Positions 1 to 11,760 of a DNA stretch of 64,000 nucleotides are shown in pieces. Each line of letters opens with the position of its first letter. Positions within the stretch are counted from its first letter, which is position 1. Source of the stretch: Pristionchus mayeri. Lineage: Eukaryota > Nematoda > Chromadorea > Rhabditida > Neodiplogasteridae. A model generated the notes under the pieces. It saw nothing but the letters and a program-made list of their open reading frames with translations. It was not told the DNA's origin and made no database searches. A program made the translations under genes and the position numbers. The stretch covers positions 34,949,469 through 35,013,468 of the forward strand of contig BTRK01000005.1 of NCBI GenBank assembly GCA_036245805.1. Reading direction: 5' to 3'.

Positions 1-1914
1 ATTGCGCCTGGCATGGTGATGGTGACTCCTGCCTCAACGCCAACACGTACCCGTCTTGTCCTGCGGGACGGCTAAAAGTGTTCGAGGCAATGCGCGGCTC
101 TGACACTGAGCTCTTTGGGAAGTTCGGCAGGTCAGTATTAAAACTGAAACCGAAAAAAACAACTAAATTTTCAGCCCCTGCCCTGAATTGAAGACCAGAA
201 TTCTATGCTGCAATCCTAAGGATATTGCCGAACTGAGAAAGCAGTACAATGCAAGTTTTAATGGGAAAAGATGCCGAAAATTGCAAATATTGGTTCTGAT
301 CGTTGATCTTTCATCGTTGACCCCTTCCAGTGGTGCGAATGGCACAGAAAGGATAAATGCCTTCTCGACGAGGAAAAATGCCGCCCCGGACTCACGGAGC
401 TATTTCGTTCCCATTTTGCGATCTCTGATATTTTCCCGGACTTTGGAAGATAGTCAGCAAAAACACTGTATTTTTTTATAATCTGAATTTATCAGCGACT
501 GCCATCCTAACAATACTAATAGGATCCTTTGCTGCAGTCACGCTGAGGATCCGGAATGGAACCAGGTTTGTGACACTCAATGAATCTTCTATTTGATCTT
601 CGATCTTTCAGAGTTGTGAATGGATCGGAGAAGCTCCTCTGTGCGATCCTGATGAATGTCCCACGGGCAAGAGTGAAATACAAAGAAGCTATTACTTGGA
701 GGACGGAGGATTCGCTTACTTCGGAAAGTGAGTTCACTTTATTCTTTGATCTTTCGTCCCTTCAGAAGCTGTTTTCATGGAAATATGCTATCTTACTATA
801 TTGACGTCTTCATGCTTTCGGAGTATAAAGCACAGCATTCGATATTTCAAATCATAATTATCTGTTGTCTTTCTTAGCCCTTTTTCTGTAGAGAGTAGCC
901 TTGTATTAGAATCTCAATGACTTTTATATCTGCAGAAAGTGCTATACTGGAGAGAAGAAGCTGTACTGCGATACTAGAGAGAAGTATCCCAAGTTTAAAC
1001 AGGTCTTCAGCCAAGTTTTCGAAGATGTTTGATCTTTGATCTTTGAGAGTTGTGAATGGCGCGGATTAGCTCCCTTCTGCGGAAATCAGGAGTGCCCCAA
1101 AAGCATGACTGAAATGCTGAGAAGTTCCTACTTGGAGGATGGAGGACTCGCCGAATTTGGAGAGTGAGAATATGTAGATGTTTGATCTTTGATCTTTCGT
1201 CCGATGCGATTGAGTTATCTTGGAAACATGACTTTTTCCTTCGTCTCATATTACTATGCTGACGCTAACATTTCACCTTGCATGGAGAGCAAAAAAAAGT
1301 GGAATTGGAATGTCTAGTTTGCTCGTTCATTATTATGTTGACAGTAAAAAGGAGTTACATCTGACTGATATTTTATCTTTAAACTCTTCAGCAAATGCCA
1401 TACTGGAGAGAAGACGTTATGATGCACTAAAGGAGAGGAAAAAGTCACGTTTAAACAGGTACTCATCCAAATTTTCGGATATGCGAATGCACTATTTCGA
1501 TCTTTGATTTTTTATCTTTGAGAGTTGTGAATGGCGCGGAGTAGCTCCCTTCTGCGGAACTCAGGAGTGCCAGAAAGGCATGATTAAAATGCAACGAAGC
1601 TCCTACTTGGAGGACGGAGGACTCGCCTATTTCGGATCGTGGGTTGATCTTTGATATATTGAGATGGTGCGAGATAAAAAACGTGAATCTTTTGTCTGAC
1701 TTCTCTTACTATTACTATGCTGGCGTTAACATTTAACCTTTCGTGTGTAGCAAAAAAGTGTGGAATTTAATAATTCAAATTGGGTTCTGATCATTCATTA
1801 TTCCGCTTTTGTCTGTCTAAAAACTGATCTTTGATCTTTCGTTTCTTCAGCAAATGCTGGACTGGAGAGAAGACGTTGTGCTGCACTAGCCCCACTAGCC
1901 TCTCGGGAAAGTGA
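1..1914 (+). CDS. Array of duplicated W-x-G-x-A-P Cys-rich domains, 5' partial, interrupted by a stop
   Basis: I see repeated pairs of exons. The first exon of a pair encodes C-x-W-x-G-x-A-P-x-C, then a C-P, an R-S and a closing F-G; the second encodes C-x-T-G-x-K-x-L-C-C. Likely exons are <1-130, 175-292, 331-452, 538-565, 612-727, 936-1002, 1048-1163, 1392-, 1523-1638 and 1851-1914 (TGA 1912-1914). Phases agree: first-type exons start in phase 0 and end in phase 2. The cysteine spacing is that of secreted nematode domains of unknown function, so an extracellular role is inferred. The exon at 1392 has an in-frame TGA (1420-1422) exactly where sister exons encode the first Cys of the C-C pair, so the array is either a pseudogene from there or two genes. 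The acceptors at 1046 and 1521 are GAG instead of CAG. The gene starts before the window. Confidence 0.55.
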
Positions 1915-3474
1915 AGAAAAACAGATTGAATTAATGATCGCAATCGTTTCCTCCTGATAAAAAGAAGTTGAGGAATTTCTCTGTGAAATATTGTGAGAGG
2001 AATCGCTGGATAATCGATAATCTCAGCATCAACATGTTATTGCTTGGCTGCAAATTTTAAGGGAGATTTCAAACAATTCTAATTTAAAGCACCCAATCCC
2101 TTAGCAATGAAGAGAACACTTATGTAAATCGGACCGCGCGAGAGAGGAGGCGAGAGCGGCAGACGGCATGGGTACGCACGCTCCTCTCCTCTTTCCTTCC
2201 CTTCCTCTGTGTTATCTGACCTTTTACATAGACAGCTTCCCTGAATCTACCTGATTTTCAAACAATCTTGATTGTCCCTTAGCTCTGTAGAAACTTCAAA
2301 CGCGTGTATCTCGGCTCAAAGTTGCACTAGAGACTTCAAATTTCGGATTTGGATTATGGTTCAAGGATCCTATCTGTACATCCCTACGTTATCCTCATAT
2401 AATCTAAGGGGTTTATCCTCCTTTAAACATTCCACCGATGACTTGAACGCCATGCATGGTTGCTCCTTGTAGTATGCAGGAAGAAGCAGGGTCGATTAGA
2501 CTTGGTCTTTATCTCACAAGTGGCCAAAATGCAAATGGATGGGCGTGTTAATATTGGGTTATGTGGTAACGATATTACGAGATAAGAGTGAAGAGGAGAC
2601 ATTCTTTGAAACGAGGGACTGCTTATGTGACAAACATGTTTCATCACCTAGGAAACATGACTATTTCTTCCTTATCCTATTACTATGTTGACGTTAATGT
2701 ACTAATTCTTGGAATGATTGTATTTTCGAATTCGCGTCTAGTGATTGAACAATGATTACCGTGCGCGCAACTTCAAAAAATATCATTCAGTAGGTTCCGT
2801 TTAGACAGGTGCCCACCCAAGATTTCAGAGATGTGAAGAAACGTGTTCAATATTTTATCTTTGTTTCAAGAAATCGGGTTTTTAATTTCTTTCCCTGAAA
2901 CATCCTCGATTCTTAGCCGAACAGTCTCATATGCAAAAATTTTCGAAGCTACCTTATACAGGACCATATTAGCTTTCAAAAAATGAAAATCCGTTCAAAA
3001 TTGCAGACACATGTCCAGGAAGAGGAAATAAGCATGGAATGGGCCGATCCCATGTGTACCGGAAGACAGATAGGGTCAAAATTCTTAATCACGACATCCC
3101 GATTTTACTCGATTCTTACGCGATAGGCGTGATCATTTCCTTCGAACGTGCAAGATGAAAGTATTCAAATAGCCTATTTGTATTGCAAATTGACGGTCGA
3201 TATTATTGATAAACTTGTTTACGATTTTCCATTCATTTCCACTCATTGCGCGCGTCGGGGGAGGTCTCTCGCTCTTCACCAGTTTGTTTTTTCTTCATTT
3301 TTACGTTTTTGATCGTATTTACAGTTTAGAAATAAATATCATAATACACATTTTAAAATTATTATTCTAATTCAGTGCTCGCCCCTATCTTCTTCGCTCT
3401 TCTCATTCTCTCTCCAGTGGTCTCTCCTGATTCGGTTGGTTGATCTTTGATCTCTGGACGACGCCATTCTTCAG
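1915..3474. other. Intergenic stretch, no supported gene
   Basis: No convincing exon chain was found. A possible short exon after the AG at 3005 reads T-C-P-G-R-G and then G-R-S, loosely like the neighbouring Cys-rich domains, but it has no partner exon. The segment 2140-2215 is CT/GA-rich. Confidence 0.4.
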
Positions 3475-4019
3475 GACTGCTTCTGGCAGGGAACAGCTCC
3501 TATCTGTGCTCCTGATGATTGCCCCCAAGGAACGACCGAAATAGTCCGTTCTGAATGGTTTCAGCACGTGGAGGATAGAACCTTGGAGCTGCCCCCTTTT
3601 GGAGAGTAAGACATGCTAGAAAATTGTAATCCATACATTGAATTTTGGAGCAATAGCCCAAACACGTGTCAAGAGGGTACAATCCAAAGTCTAAATCTTT
3701 GCAGGTCGTGCGAGATGAGAGGAGATAAAGTGCTGTGCTGCAAAAATTCGGTCGTTCGAAAGGATATCACGAAGGTTTTTGTTAACTTTCAACGTTTTTC
3801 TGATCCAATGCAATTCCAGAGCTGCGCTTATTATAAAGGCCGTGAAAGGAAATGCCCGAGCGGAACGGCGTTTGTATATTGGGGCAATAACCAGTTCCAT
3901 TTCACTGGCTACACCCGATACCCGTGAGTTTTTTTTAACATTTACAATATGTTAATATATTTTTCTAATTTATTTTTTGCAGGTTCTGCTGTGAAGTGGG
4001 CACTCTGGTGCTGAAATGA
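3475..4019 (+). CDS. W-x-G-x-A-P Cys-rich secreted-type protein, 3' part
   Basis: Four exons join in phase: 3475-3605, 3705-3774, 3820-3923 and 3983-4019 (TGA 4017-4019). The first two give a complete domain: C-F-W-Q-G-T-A-P-I-C, C-P-Q-G, E-I-V-R-S, P-F-G, then C-E-M-R-G-D-K-V-L-C-C. The last two give a degenerate second copy (S-C-A-Y-Y-K-G, K-C-P-S-G, F-C-C) that has lost the Trp. The same domain is repeated at 1-1914, so this is either the next gene in a tandem family or the intact 3' end of the same one. No signal-peptide exon was recognised upstream, so the 5' end is open. Function is unknown; extracellular location is inferred from the cysteines. Confidence 0.7.
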
Positions 4020-4897
4020 GGGCCGAAATTCGATGTTTTCTCTCCCCATTTACCGGGATAAACCAGATATATTGTGAATCATAAATACAGTTCGTAATGC
4101 ATATCATATTTCAAGCTGCACTGACGATTTGCCAAATTCTACAGTTCTTTGTTGTCCCTATTGGCTATAAAATCGCAGCGTCTGTCTGTAAGGATACCAG
4201 TGACGCTCGTCGTATACTACCGTATTGGATGAACTTTGATCTTCAACCTACCGTGGGGGATGGTCTTTGATCTTCGGCCTGGTACTTATAGTCTGAAGAG
4301 AGGCCTAGACGACTACGGCATCCCCAGTCGATCGATAATTGATTTTCGTACCGTATCCCACGCCTCATTTTGTGAGTACTGTGATGATTTGTTGCTTAGA
4401 CTCTCCCTATGTCCTCCCCTCGTATCCCCTTAGTAGAGTATTGTAGTAATTTCAGTACTGTATTGTCGATTAATTTTTGTAAGCTTTATTGTGCGATTTT
4501 CTGGTACTGGTTTAGATTGCTTTCCGTGCATAATATTCAAGTTGTTGTTTGCCATTCGAACAATAAAGACCGAGTTGTGAAAATGAAGTTGGTTCCGGGA
4601 TATTGTTTTCTTCATGGGATGGACAATGGTGAATAAGAGTGAAGGGGAAGTATATTGGAGCAAAAAGTAAGACGCGTGATTATCCATTCTATTATTGTAT
4701 GTGATAGAGATGATTAATTGTGCTGCCATGTTTTGTTCGGCCGCATCTGAAAATCTTATTGGAAAAGCTTATTGCCTGATCTGGTGGGTTTCAGGTGTCT
4801 ATGCTCATTGTGCGTCAACACTTGAAACCTATCCAGGAATCGTACAGAGTATAAAATTAGAGAACTGAACATTGCTATTGAATAATGAGACGATGAG
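4020..4897. other. Intergenic stretch, no supported gene
   Basis: Short open frames only. Two copies of the GATCTT-type word seen in the upstream introns occur at 4228-4240 and 4260-4275. AATAAA-like signals for the plus gene ending at 4019 lie near 4080. Confidence 0.4.
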
Positions 4898-5740
4898 TTA
4901 CCCTCCGACTGAATTTGAGCATTGCGTCGAGCATCCGATTTTGAATTTTCCGAGAAAGAATTCCACTAATTTCAATGGCATCTCATCGCCATTCGAAACG
5001 AAAATCCAATTCGTTGTTGCATCTTTCCTTTTTACTTGCTCGAATATGTCCCAATCCTTCTGGAATCAAAGCATATTCGAGCATACTTTCAATATTCTTT
5101 CGATTTATATGCCCTAGGGCAAAGGATCTTGGGGATAACGTATTCTTCTCTTTAATATACAACCCTAAGGGAACTTACTTCTCCGATGACTATAATGCTT
5201 TGTTCTTTCGGGCATGTGATTTCTGTCGTGGTTTCTTCAATTTGATCAGTGCACTTTCCATCAATGCACTCTTTGGTGAAATATTGCTGGCATTCTTTGG
5301 CAGGTAAAGGCGTGAGCGAAGTCAGTCCTAAATCAATCAATATTTTTTTATAATTACAAAGGTTACACCGCGCAAAATTTGAAAATGCGATAAAGGATCA
5401 TCCTGCTTTTCTACGACGTTCACCAGTCCGAAATCGAACTGGGCGGATATGAGTGGTATTCGGTTCTTGCCGAAGTGCTCGTGAAATTCTACAGAATCAG
5501 CTCACCATAGATCCCCTCGCAAATCTTTCTAGTCGTCGCCCCTCTTGCTATACTAATACCTACTGTATTTCCCTAATACCGTACCACCTTGATAAGGACA
5601 CCTTGATAAACCTAGTAGTGATACAAAGTCAGCTCACCATGGATCTCCTTGTCGGCTCTGACCTCCGGCTCTCGTTTCTCCTCTTCTCCGATACAGATGA
5701 ACTGTGGAACAACAACAAAAAGAACTGGAAGGATTCTCAT
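4898..5740 (-). CDS. SC1: small secreted Cys-rich protein, C-S-T-Q-C type
   Basis: Three exons read on the minus strand: 5740-5638, 5327-5179 and 5059-4898 (stop 4900-4898), phases 1 and 0, about 137 residues. Exon 1 gives a signal peptide (M-R-I-L-P-V-L-F-V-V-V) followed by an acidic E/K/R-rich stretch. Exon 2 begins G-L-T-S-L-T and carries E-C, C-I-D-G-K-C-T-D, I-E-E-T-T-T-E-I-T-C-P. Exon 3 has W-I-F, then K-I-G-C-S-T-Q-C seven codons before the stop. Exons 2 and 3 align with SC2 and, more distantly, with SC3-SC7. Exon 1 instead matches the first exon of CW1. The family has no function I can name; secretion is inferred from the signal peptide. Intron 1 holds a short duplicate of the exon 1 donor region near 5490-5520. 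Confidence 0.7.
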
Positions 5741-7011
5741 CTCTGAAAGCGAAATGAATGTATGAATCATGAGAAATGCACGTGGAATTTTATAGCCGGT
5801 ACAGGCAAACAAAGCTTAATTAAGTGATTCATATTCATGTGATGTAAGTGATTCATATGGAATGCTGTCGATTCGGGAAATTGAAAGGTCAAGAAAAGTT
5901 GTCATCGAGCAATTCGCAGAAGATGCAGCATATACACCATCTGAGATTCAGGTACCGGGCTATGGTAGTCTGGATCCATGGTTCCTATGTTCACTCATAT
6001 GTTTCCCATATTCATTCATATGGCTTCCATATTCATTCATATGGCTTAAGTATTGGAAAAGTCCTGTTCCTGTTTTTGTTTTGCTTCATCCTAAAACCGA
6101 ATGTATTAGGTTTATTCATAAGTTTCGATACGAGGTATTTTTGCATTTTTCTCTGGAATTGTTTTCCTATCTTCGATGTTACTTTGGCATTATTTGAGGC
6201 ACTATCGACGCAGTACAATCTTAGTTTTGCATGATGAATCGATCTCAATTGGTTCAATAGAAAAATGAATTTCCTAAAAAGTAGTAATTTTCCGGTATTT
6301 TTGATACACTTTTCTAGCGTCCATGAAAACAAAACAGATGGGCTGCAAGGCCCGCCCTTTCGTGTTTCCACTGAGTGCGGGTGCACGCTTCCATAAAACA
6401 CTTTAAACGAGATCGTTACTCTCTCTCAGAAAGCTGTGGGGGAACACTGCCAATTTCGACCCCTAAATTTCGAAAATCAGATTTCTGTATGTGCCTGATT
6501 ATTCATGCACGTCCATAAGTGCGCTATGAAGATCACGCACACACTAATATCATACAAAAATGCAAGAGAGAATTGCTAAAGACTGAAGCAAGTTATGGCT
6601 CGAAAGCTTGAAAACGTATCGAAAATTAAAATCAACCTAATAGAATGCAGTGAATTAATTATTATGGCATACATATCAAACTTCAACCGCTTTATCGGGT
6701 CTTTTGTATGTTCCGCATATTAACGATAAAAAATTCAAGCATCGGTTCATAATCAACAAAACAGTTGGAATGTTATGATTGAAGTAAGTGAGCGTTTTTG
6801 CGAGTAATGAACAGATAATTGAACGTTTATTCAGTACAAATAATTATTTGAGGATAATTTACCAGGGAATTGTGCGTATTATATACATTTGACATTTTCA
6901 ATTTTCGATAACCGTCCGTCGAAGGAATTCAGGTTTTTAGCGAAGCATTGCACGTGACGGTACTTGAGCAGCTGAATATAATGCATAAATGAACGCGATT
7001 GTACAGGGGGT
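5741..7011. other. Intergenic stretch upstream of SC1
   Basis: No supported gene. Long open frames at 5848-6401 overlap each other on both strands, show no splice pattern and have no recognisable domain. A short tandem repeat lies at 6002-6047. Confidence 0.4.
6002..6047. repeat. Short tandem repeat, about 21-bp unit, two copies
   Basis: The unit CCATATTCATTCATATGGCTT is present twice in direct succession, with a partial, diverged copy just before. Each unit contains the palindrome CATATG. Confidence 0.7.
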
Positions 7012-7263
7012 TTAAAGGAGGAGTAAAGTCAAACGCGCGCCCTGTTGAAATATGTTTCAATTAGCGGAGAACTCTCTTCAAATCGCGTGTTCTCTCGCTC
7101 GTTGCTTGAGCTTTCCCTGATTTGGCTCCCAGCCAACTACCGATAGCTCTGTTCGGAATGGATATATCAATGTGAACATTTCGGGGCTTCTTATCGTTGG
7201 GGAGATCTAGGCCGTGCATATGGAAGCTTCAAAAAATGAATTTTGACTTTGCTCCTCCTTTAA
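7012..7263. mobile_element. TTAA-flanked MITE, copy 1
   Basis: A 252-bp element begins TTAAAGGAGGAGTAAA and ends with the inverted form, with TTAA at both edges. Four more copies sit at 30320-30572, 42921-43174, 60555-60806 and 61752-62003. No coding capacity. The TTAA edges resemble target duplications of piggyBac-like transposases, which would make this a non-autonomous passenger (inference). Confidence 0.85.
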
Positions 7264-8163
7264 CAGCAGTAAAGCCGTTCGTTGAATTTCAAATTCCAAT
7301 TATATCAACAAAAAAAATACTATTACTGCGAACATTTCAAAAAAAATATTTGTGTGCTGTACAATGTTTGGAGTATGCAATTGATTTACAATTCTCAATT
7401 AATCAAACCTGTTGTGGATATACTAAATAGGGATTACATGTAAGCATGCCAACCTTTTACCGAAACGTTCAAATTGATTTCTCGTACCACTTTTTGCCGG
7501 TTCATTCAGAAGCGGACATACCGTTGTCTCCTTTGTCACTGTGTAGTGGAATTGCTTTCTACTGTCAGAACACGTAAAAATGCAGCTTCCGAACTTGCAA
7601 GAGACCGTGACGGAGTCAGGTCCAGTCTGAATCTGGTTGATGCATTCCTGAACTACTGTCGAATCTGAAAATGTATTTCGATAATCACTTCAGCACAATC
7701 TTCTATTATTATTATAAGTTAACATTTTATTTGTTTGTTTATTGGTTTAGACAAGTGCCCAAGCGAAGGCACTTCTTCGGTTTCTGGCCACCCCTCCCCC
7801 CGTCTCCATATCGCAAACTCTTTTCTAGGAAATCCTCCCTGATTTTCTGTCGCTATACCACTCTATGGCGGGGATCGAAAGGTGAGGGGGTGGCCCAAAT
7901 GAAGTATTTTGCCTTTTCATATTTTGACATTTTGGCCATCGCGTTTTGCGAATTGACTAATGATTTTCCTCAGTTTATGAATGCCTAAGAATAATTTCTA
8001 AATAACTCGATGTCAATCTAATTCGATCAACCAGGAAGGCATAGTTCCCACACAAAGTCTGTATTGTCCGTAATTTGCCATAATTTTCAATTGATCTCCA
8101 AGGAGAATTGGCATTGCGGCAAAAGTGAACAATTATTGCAAAGCCCAATGTATGCGCATATTA
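7264..8163. other. Intergenic stretch, nothing recognised
   Basis: Open frames at 7474-7988 have no domain, no paralogue in the window and no coherent splice partners. Confidence 0.4.
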
Positions 8164-8662
8164 CCGGATTCTCGGGGGGTGACCGAAAGCTCTAAAAATC
8201 ACAGCTCGCTGGGAAGGTGAGATAGGGACTTGGGAGTTGTTGCATTGTCACCAGTACTCTACATCACCATAGTTAAATCTTCTAACTAGCCGATCATGAG
8301 TTTAACTCCAAATCCACGTATAGGGTTTTATGGTCTAATATTGTAAATTTGAGAGGTAATTCATGGTTAGATAAACGCCACATAAGGCAACCAATCGGTA
8401 TTCCAGTGGACATGGGAATTGACTGATTACGGTATTTGGCGTTTATCTAACCATGAATTTCCACACAAATTCGCAATTTTATACCATGAACATAGGTGAG
8501 GAGTGAAATCAACATCGCCTACTTAGAATATTTAAATATTGTGATGTTGAGCAGGGCATAATGATGTCAATGCAACAACTCCCATGTTCCTATCCCAACC
8601 TCCCAGTGAGTTGTGATTTTTTGAGCTTTTGGTCATTTAGGTTTTGTCCGCTCCCCGGATTC
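8164..8662. repeat. Imperfect palindrome, probable MITE
   Basis: Outer arms match in inverted orientation: a segment with GGGAGTTGTTGCATTG at 8231 mirrors one at about 8566-8595, and the C-C-G-G-A-T-T-C-T end words mirror each other. An inner pair, GGTTAGATAAACGCCA at 8362 and its reverse complement at about 8439-8455, forms a second stem. No open frame spans it. A related word (GGGAGTTGTTACATTGTT) occurs at 50703. Confidence 0.65.
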
Positions 8663-9369
8663 TCCACACGTTCATTAGACCATAACGTCCGTTTAAATTT
8701 TGGGCCAATTCACCAAAAGTAATTCTAAATTGCCTATTTTATGTTTGAGTACACTGTATTCGTATAGGCCAAACAAGATAACTCACTTGTTAGGCATTAT
8801 ATTGTACCTGCCTACCCTTTTTCATAATTGCGCGAATTCACTCTACATTAAGTTCACATTAAGTTAATCACATTAATTTTTAAAATAAACCATATAGATA
8901 TTCGCGCAAAACAGGTGTGGGTGTTCTATCTGTTCGTAAACTAAGGTATGTTTTTAGCTTTTTCCCAAGGTATTTCCGATTGCATCGAGTGCTGATTTTG
9001 TGGTGTTTTTCTGTTAACATGATTACTAGGCTTATTAATTAATTTATTCATTTTATTGTTAATTAATAGCTAATTCGGTTAAATTATGGGTTTGAAGCAT
9101 CACAAAATGACGACAGGGCGAATTCGATACCTCGATTTTTCCCGAATGAATCAAACGTTGAGTTTGTGCTATTTATTATTAGAAAACAAATTATTATTTA
9201 TTTATTTCATTATGAAATCGCTAATTAGTTGAAATTATTCGTTTGAAGAATCGCGAAATGGCGATTTTAGCAGTTTATTTTAAAAATAAATTACAACTTA
9301 TTTAGACACAGACTTCTTTAGATACACTTATTCTGATAATTAGGCTGAGTTTCGAGCACTTTGAACATT
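8663..9369. other. AT-rich intergenic stretch
   Basis: TTAATTAA-like runs and poly-A/T are frequent; no exon chain or repeat end was recognised. Confidence 0.4.
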
Positions 9370-9412
9370 TGGTCAAACGCCACCTGCTATCTCTCAGAAG
9401 ACGTGTGTAAGG
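9370..9412. repeat. Solo end of the foldback family seen at 51005-52328
   Basis: The sequence GGTCAAACGCCACCTGCTATC followed by TCTCAGAAGACGTGTGTAA closely matches the right end of the foldback element at 52285-52328 (GTCAAACTTCACCTGCGATC, then TCTCAGAATACGCGTGTTAA). No partner end is nearby, so this is a fragment just downstream of CW1. Confidence 0.6.
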
Positions 9413-9422
9413 AGCAGATCGA

Positions 9423-11599
9423 TCAATAAAACTCACCGACTGTAACACAACTGGCCTTGGCGATGGGTTCTCCTGTTTTCCAGACTCCGCCAGCGCAATG
9501 CGCATTCGGAGGGTCGTTAGGCCCGCTCTAGAATTGTTTTTTCGTAAAATGATCACAATGCGCAGCTGTACTCACTTTGTCAGTGATGAGAGATCCCTCC
9601 TTGCACGTCACTCTCCACCCGTCCTTGTACGGTGTGTAGACGATCTTGGTATAGTCACAATTGGCGGGATTATCGCAGGTACGCTCTTCAAGCTTCGAAC
9701 ACGAGCCATTTGGCTGAGTAAATTCACACTCTGAAATGATATATATGCATGTTTTTATAATATCGCAACGTGTTAGCTCATGCTCAGGCTGTGAAATAGA
9801 CGAGACAATAAAGAAACATGTGAATGGATAATTGCATTACTGTGGTTAACTAGTTGTCAAAATTTGGGCAGTTTGAAACCCTCCAAATACGGCATTGGGC
9901 TTCTCGTACAGCATAGACTACTTACTACCCGCCGCGAACGCGCATGTCACGTCTTTAGCGCCAGCATCCATCCAATCCTTACCAACGCACTTGAAGCGCG
10001 TGGGTGACTGCAGCGTGCGGTCTTTATCCTGAAGTTATCAAAACAACTACAGCTATATATAAGGTTGTTGCAAAAGTCTTGTGGTTTTTTGTGTCCTTAC
10101 TTTGAGCTGGCATAATACGCGTGACTCACATCCCAATGCCCAACCAACACAGCATTAAAAATAATAGCACCGTCACACCACATGAATGATGAACATTATA
10201 CAACTGGACTTACAATATACTTAGGAGAACTGTTCGGAGGACATCTGAGTGAAGAGCATGAATCGCCAATAGGTAGCACGCAGAAACTACCAGGAGGGCA
10301 GGCGCCCTTAAATCCTCTGTTCAGAGCCGTACTCTGTACCGAGCACTCGCACTTCTCTAGAATTCGAAGTTACATCCCAGTAATATTTATGCTTTAATTG
10401 CTCATTGTATGGTGTGGTTTTTTTCTTGAACATGTATATTTTAGCATTTACACAAATTGTAAGATAGCAAACCTATGCACATGGCGTATCGCTCCTCGTT
10501 TCCGCCAACTTTCCACTTTCCACTGCTCGAACATTCGAGAAAAGTATCCATGATCTCGCGTGGGTTCTGCCCTTCGTCATCGAATAAAGCGACGCCATCG
10601 GGAAAATGATTTTTTTTATCCCACAGAGTTACACTCATTCTATTCACTTCGCACATCTTCTAACACAATTATTACACAAATTGAAACGTAATAGCTTAGT
10701 CTAATAATGACTCACTCGGGCACTCAGCTGTTGCGCAGAATGCATCAGCACTGGGGCTCTTCACAATAAGTTCCGAGTAGCCATTCGAGGTGACGTTCGA
10801 ATTTGAACGTTGGCACACCCCCATGCCACAACCTGAAAATTATGCAAATGGTAAATGACGTAAAACATGGCATTACTCTGTTTCGCCAAACTAACCTTTA
10901 GCGCACACTGCGCTATCCACATTCGTGCTCGAGTCGTGTGCGAGCGTCCACTGCTGGTCCTTGCATCGAATCTAAAAAGGAGAGACATCCTTATCTGCGC
11001 ATCTCATTTCGCTGCAGGCACAGTCGTGATCGGTCAGAACTGAAAAAAATGGAATCAGACTATAAACGAATTAATTGAATAAAATTTGTAGAAATACAAA
11101 AATAAATCCCTTACTGTTAGCCGTCATTTGCAGTTCGGGGTCACATTCATAGCCGATTTTGCAATTATCCTCGGCAGAAATTGTGATTGGCTGGCAGGAG
11201 CGGCATTCTGTCGACATTTAGAGTTAATGTTCGGAGGAGCACGTTTTGCATGCTCTCTCGTGCACTCTCTCTATCGCAAATGTGATTCCCATCCTCAGCC
11301 ATCCAAGTCCTCTATCCCCGGCAGCTTGCCTCCTCCAATCAGCTCACTTTGGATCACTTCGCAAACTCTTCATTATCCCCGTCTATACTACTACTCTAAC
11401 TCTACCGCATTAATCCAGATATCCTCCCCCTGATCAGAGATAATGTCTTTGAGGTAAGGAAGATAATCTCACCTTGGGTAGCCTTGTCCTCTCTCTCCTC
11501 CCTCTCTCGTTCCTCCTCGTCGATACATGGATGATTGGAGTCGGAGTAGGAGCAGAAGGACAGTTGAAGAATAATGAGAAGAACCACGACTGTTCTCAT
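9423..11599 (-). CDS. CW1: large secreted Cys/Trp-rich protein
   Basis: Ten exons join in phase on the minus strand: 11599-11473, 11207-11115, 11039-10987, 10950-10896, 10832-10716, 10646-10473, 10356-10214, 10028-9929, 9730-9576 and 9527-9423 (TGA 9425-9423), about 373 residues. The start M-R-T-V-V-V-L-L-I-I-L is a signal peptide, followed by an acidic E-E-E-R-E-R-E-E run. The rest is repeated units of clustered Cys (C-R-S-C, C-A-C-S, C-E-C-S, C-P-P-G-S-F-C) plus a Trp segment with basic and acidic neighbours (K-D-W-T-L, G-K-W-K-V, K-D-W-M-D, G-G-V-W-K). Secretion and a disulphide-rich fold are inferred; no enzyme motif is visible. The pattern recalls unnamed nematode C6/DUF281-like proteins, but I cannot assign it. 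Intron 3 in this model is only 36 nt. An upstream TATA word is at 11751-11757. Confidence 0.75.
10060..10160. repeat. Fragment of a TTAGGTTGTTGC-type MITE in a CW1 intron
   Basis: AGGTTGTTGCAAAAGTC and the following T-T-G-T-G-G-T-T-T-T-T-T-G-T-G run match about 100 bases of the left end of the MITE at 40067-40979. The other terminus is absent. Confidence 0.65.
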
Positions 11600-11750
11600 C
11601 CCTGGAAAAGATCAGTTAGTAGATCAAAGATCAAAGATGAGGCAGCATAGAAAAATGAAGACGCTGTCGAGAGTAAGTGTGAAATGAAGAGAGCGTGATT
11701 AGAATGTCGAACTCAACCAAAGAGAACGAAACACGCGAAAGTTTGCAGCG

Positions 11751-11760
11751 TTTTATACGC
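11751..11760 (-). promoter_or_regulatory. TATA-like word upstream of CW1
   Basis: Read on the minus strand this is GCGTATAAAA, about 150 bases before the CW1 start. Tandem GATCTTT words lie between it and the start (11617-11640). Confidence 0.45.

Noticed and set aside
5848..6401. Overlapping 110-130 codon frames on both strands
   Set aside because: Mutually overlapping, partly made by a CATATTCATT tandem repeat, no recognisable domain.
10647..10656. Frameshift between CW1 exons 5 and 6
   Set aside because: Using the AG ten bases further in (exon start 10646) restores phase.
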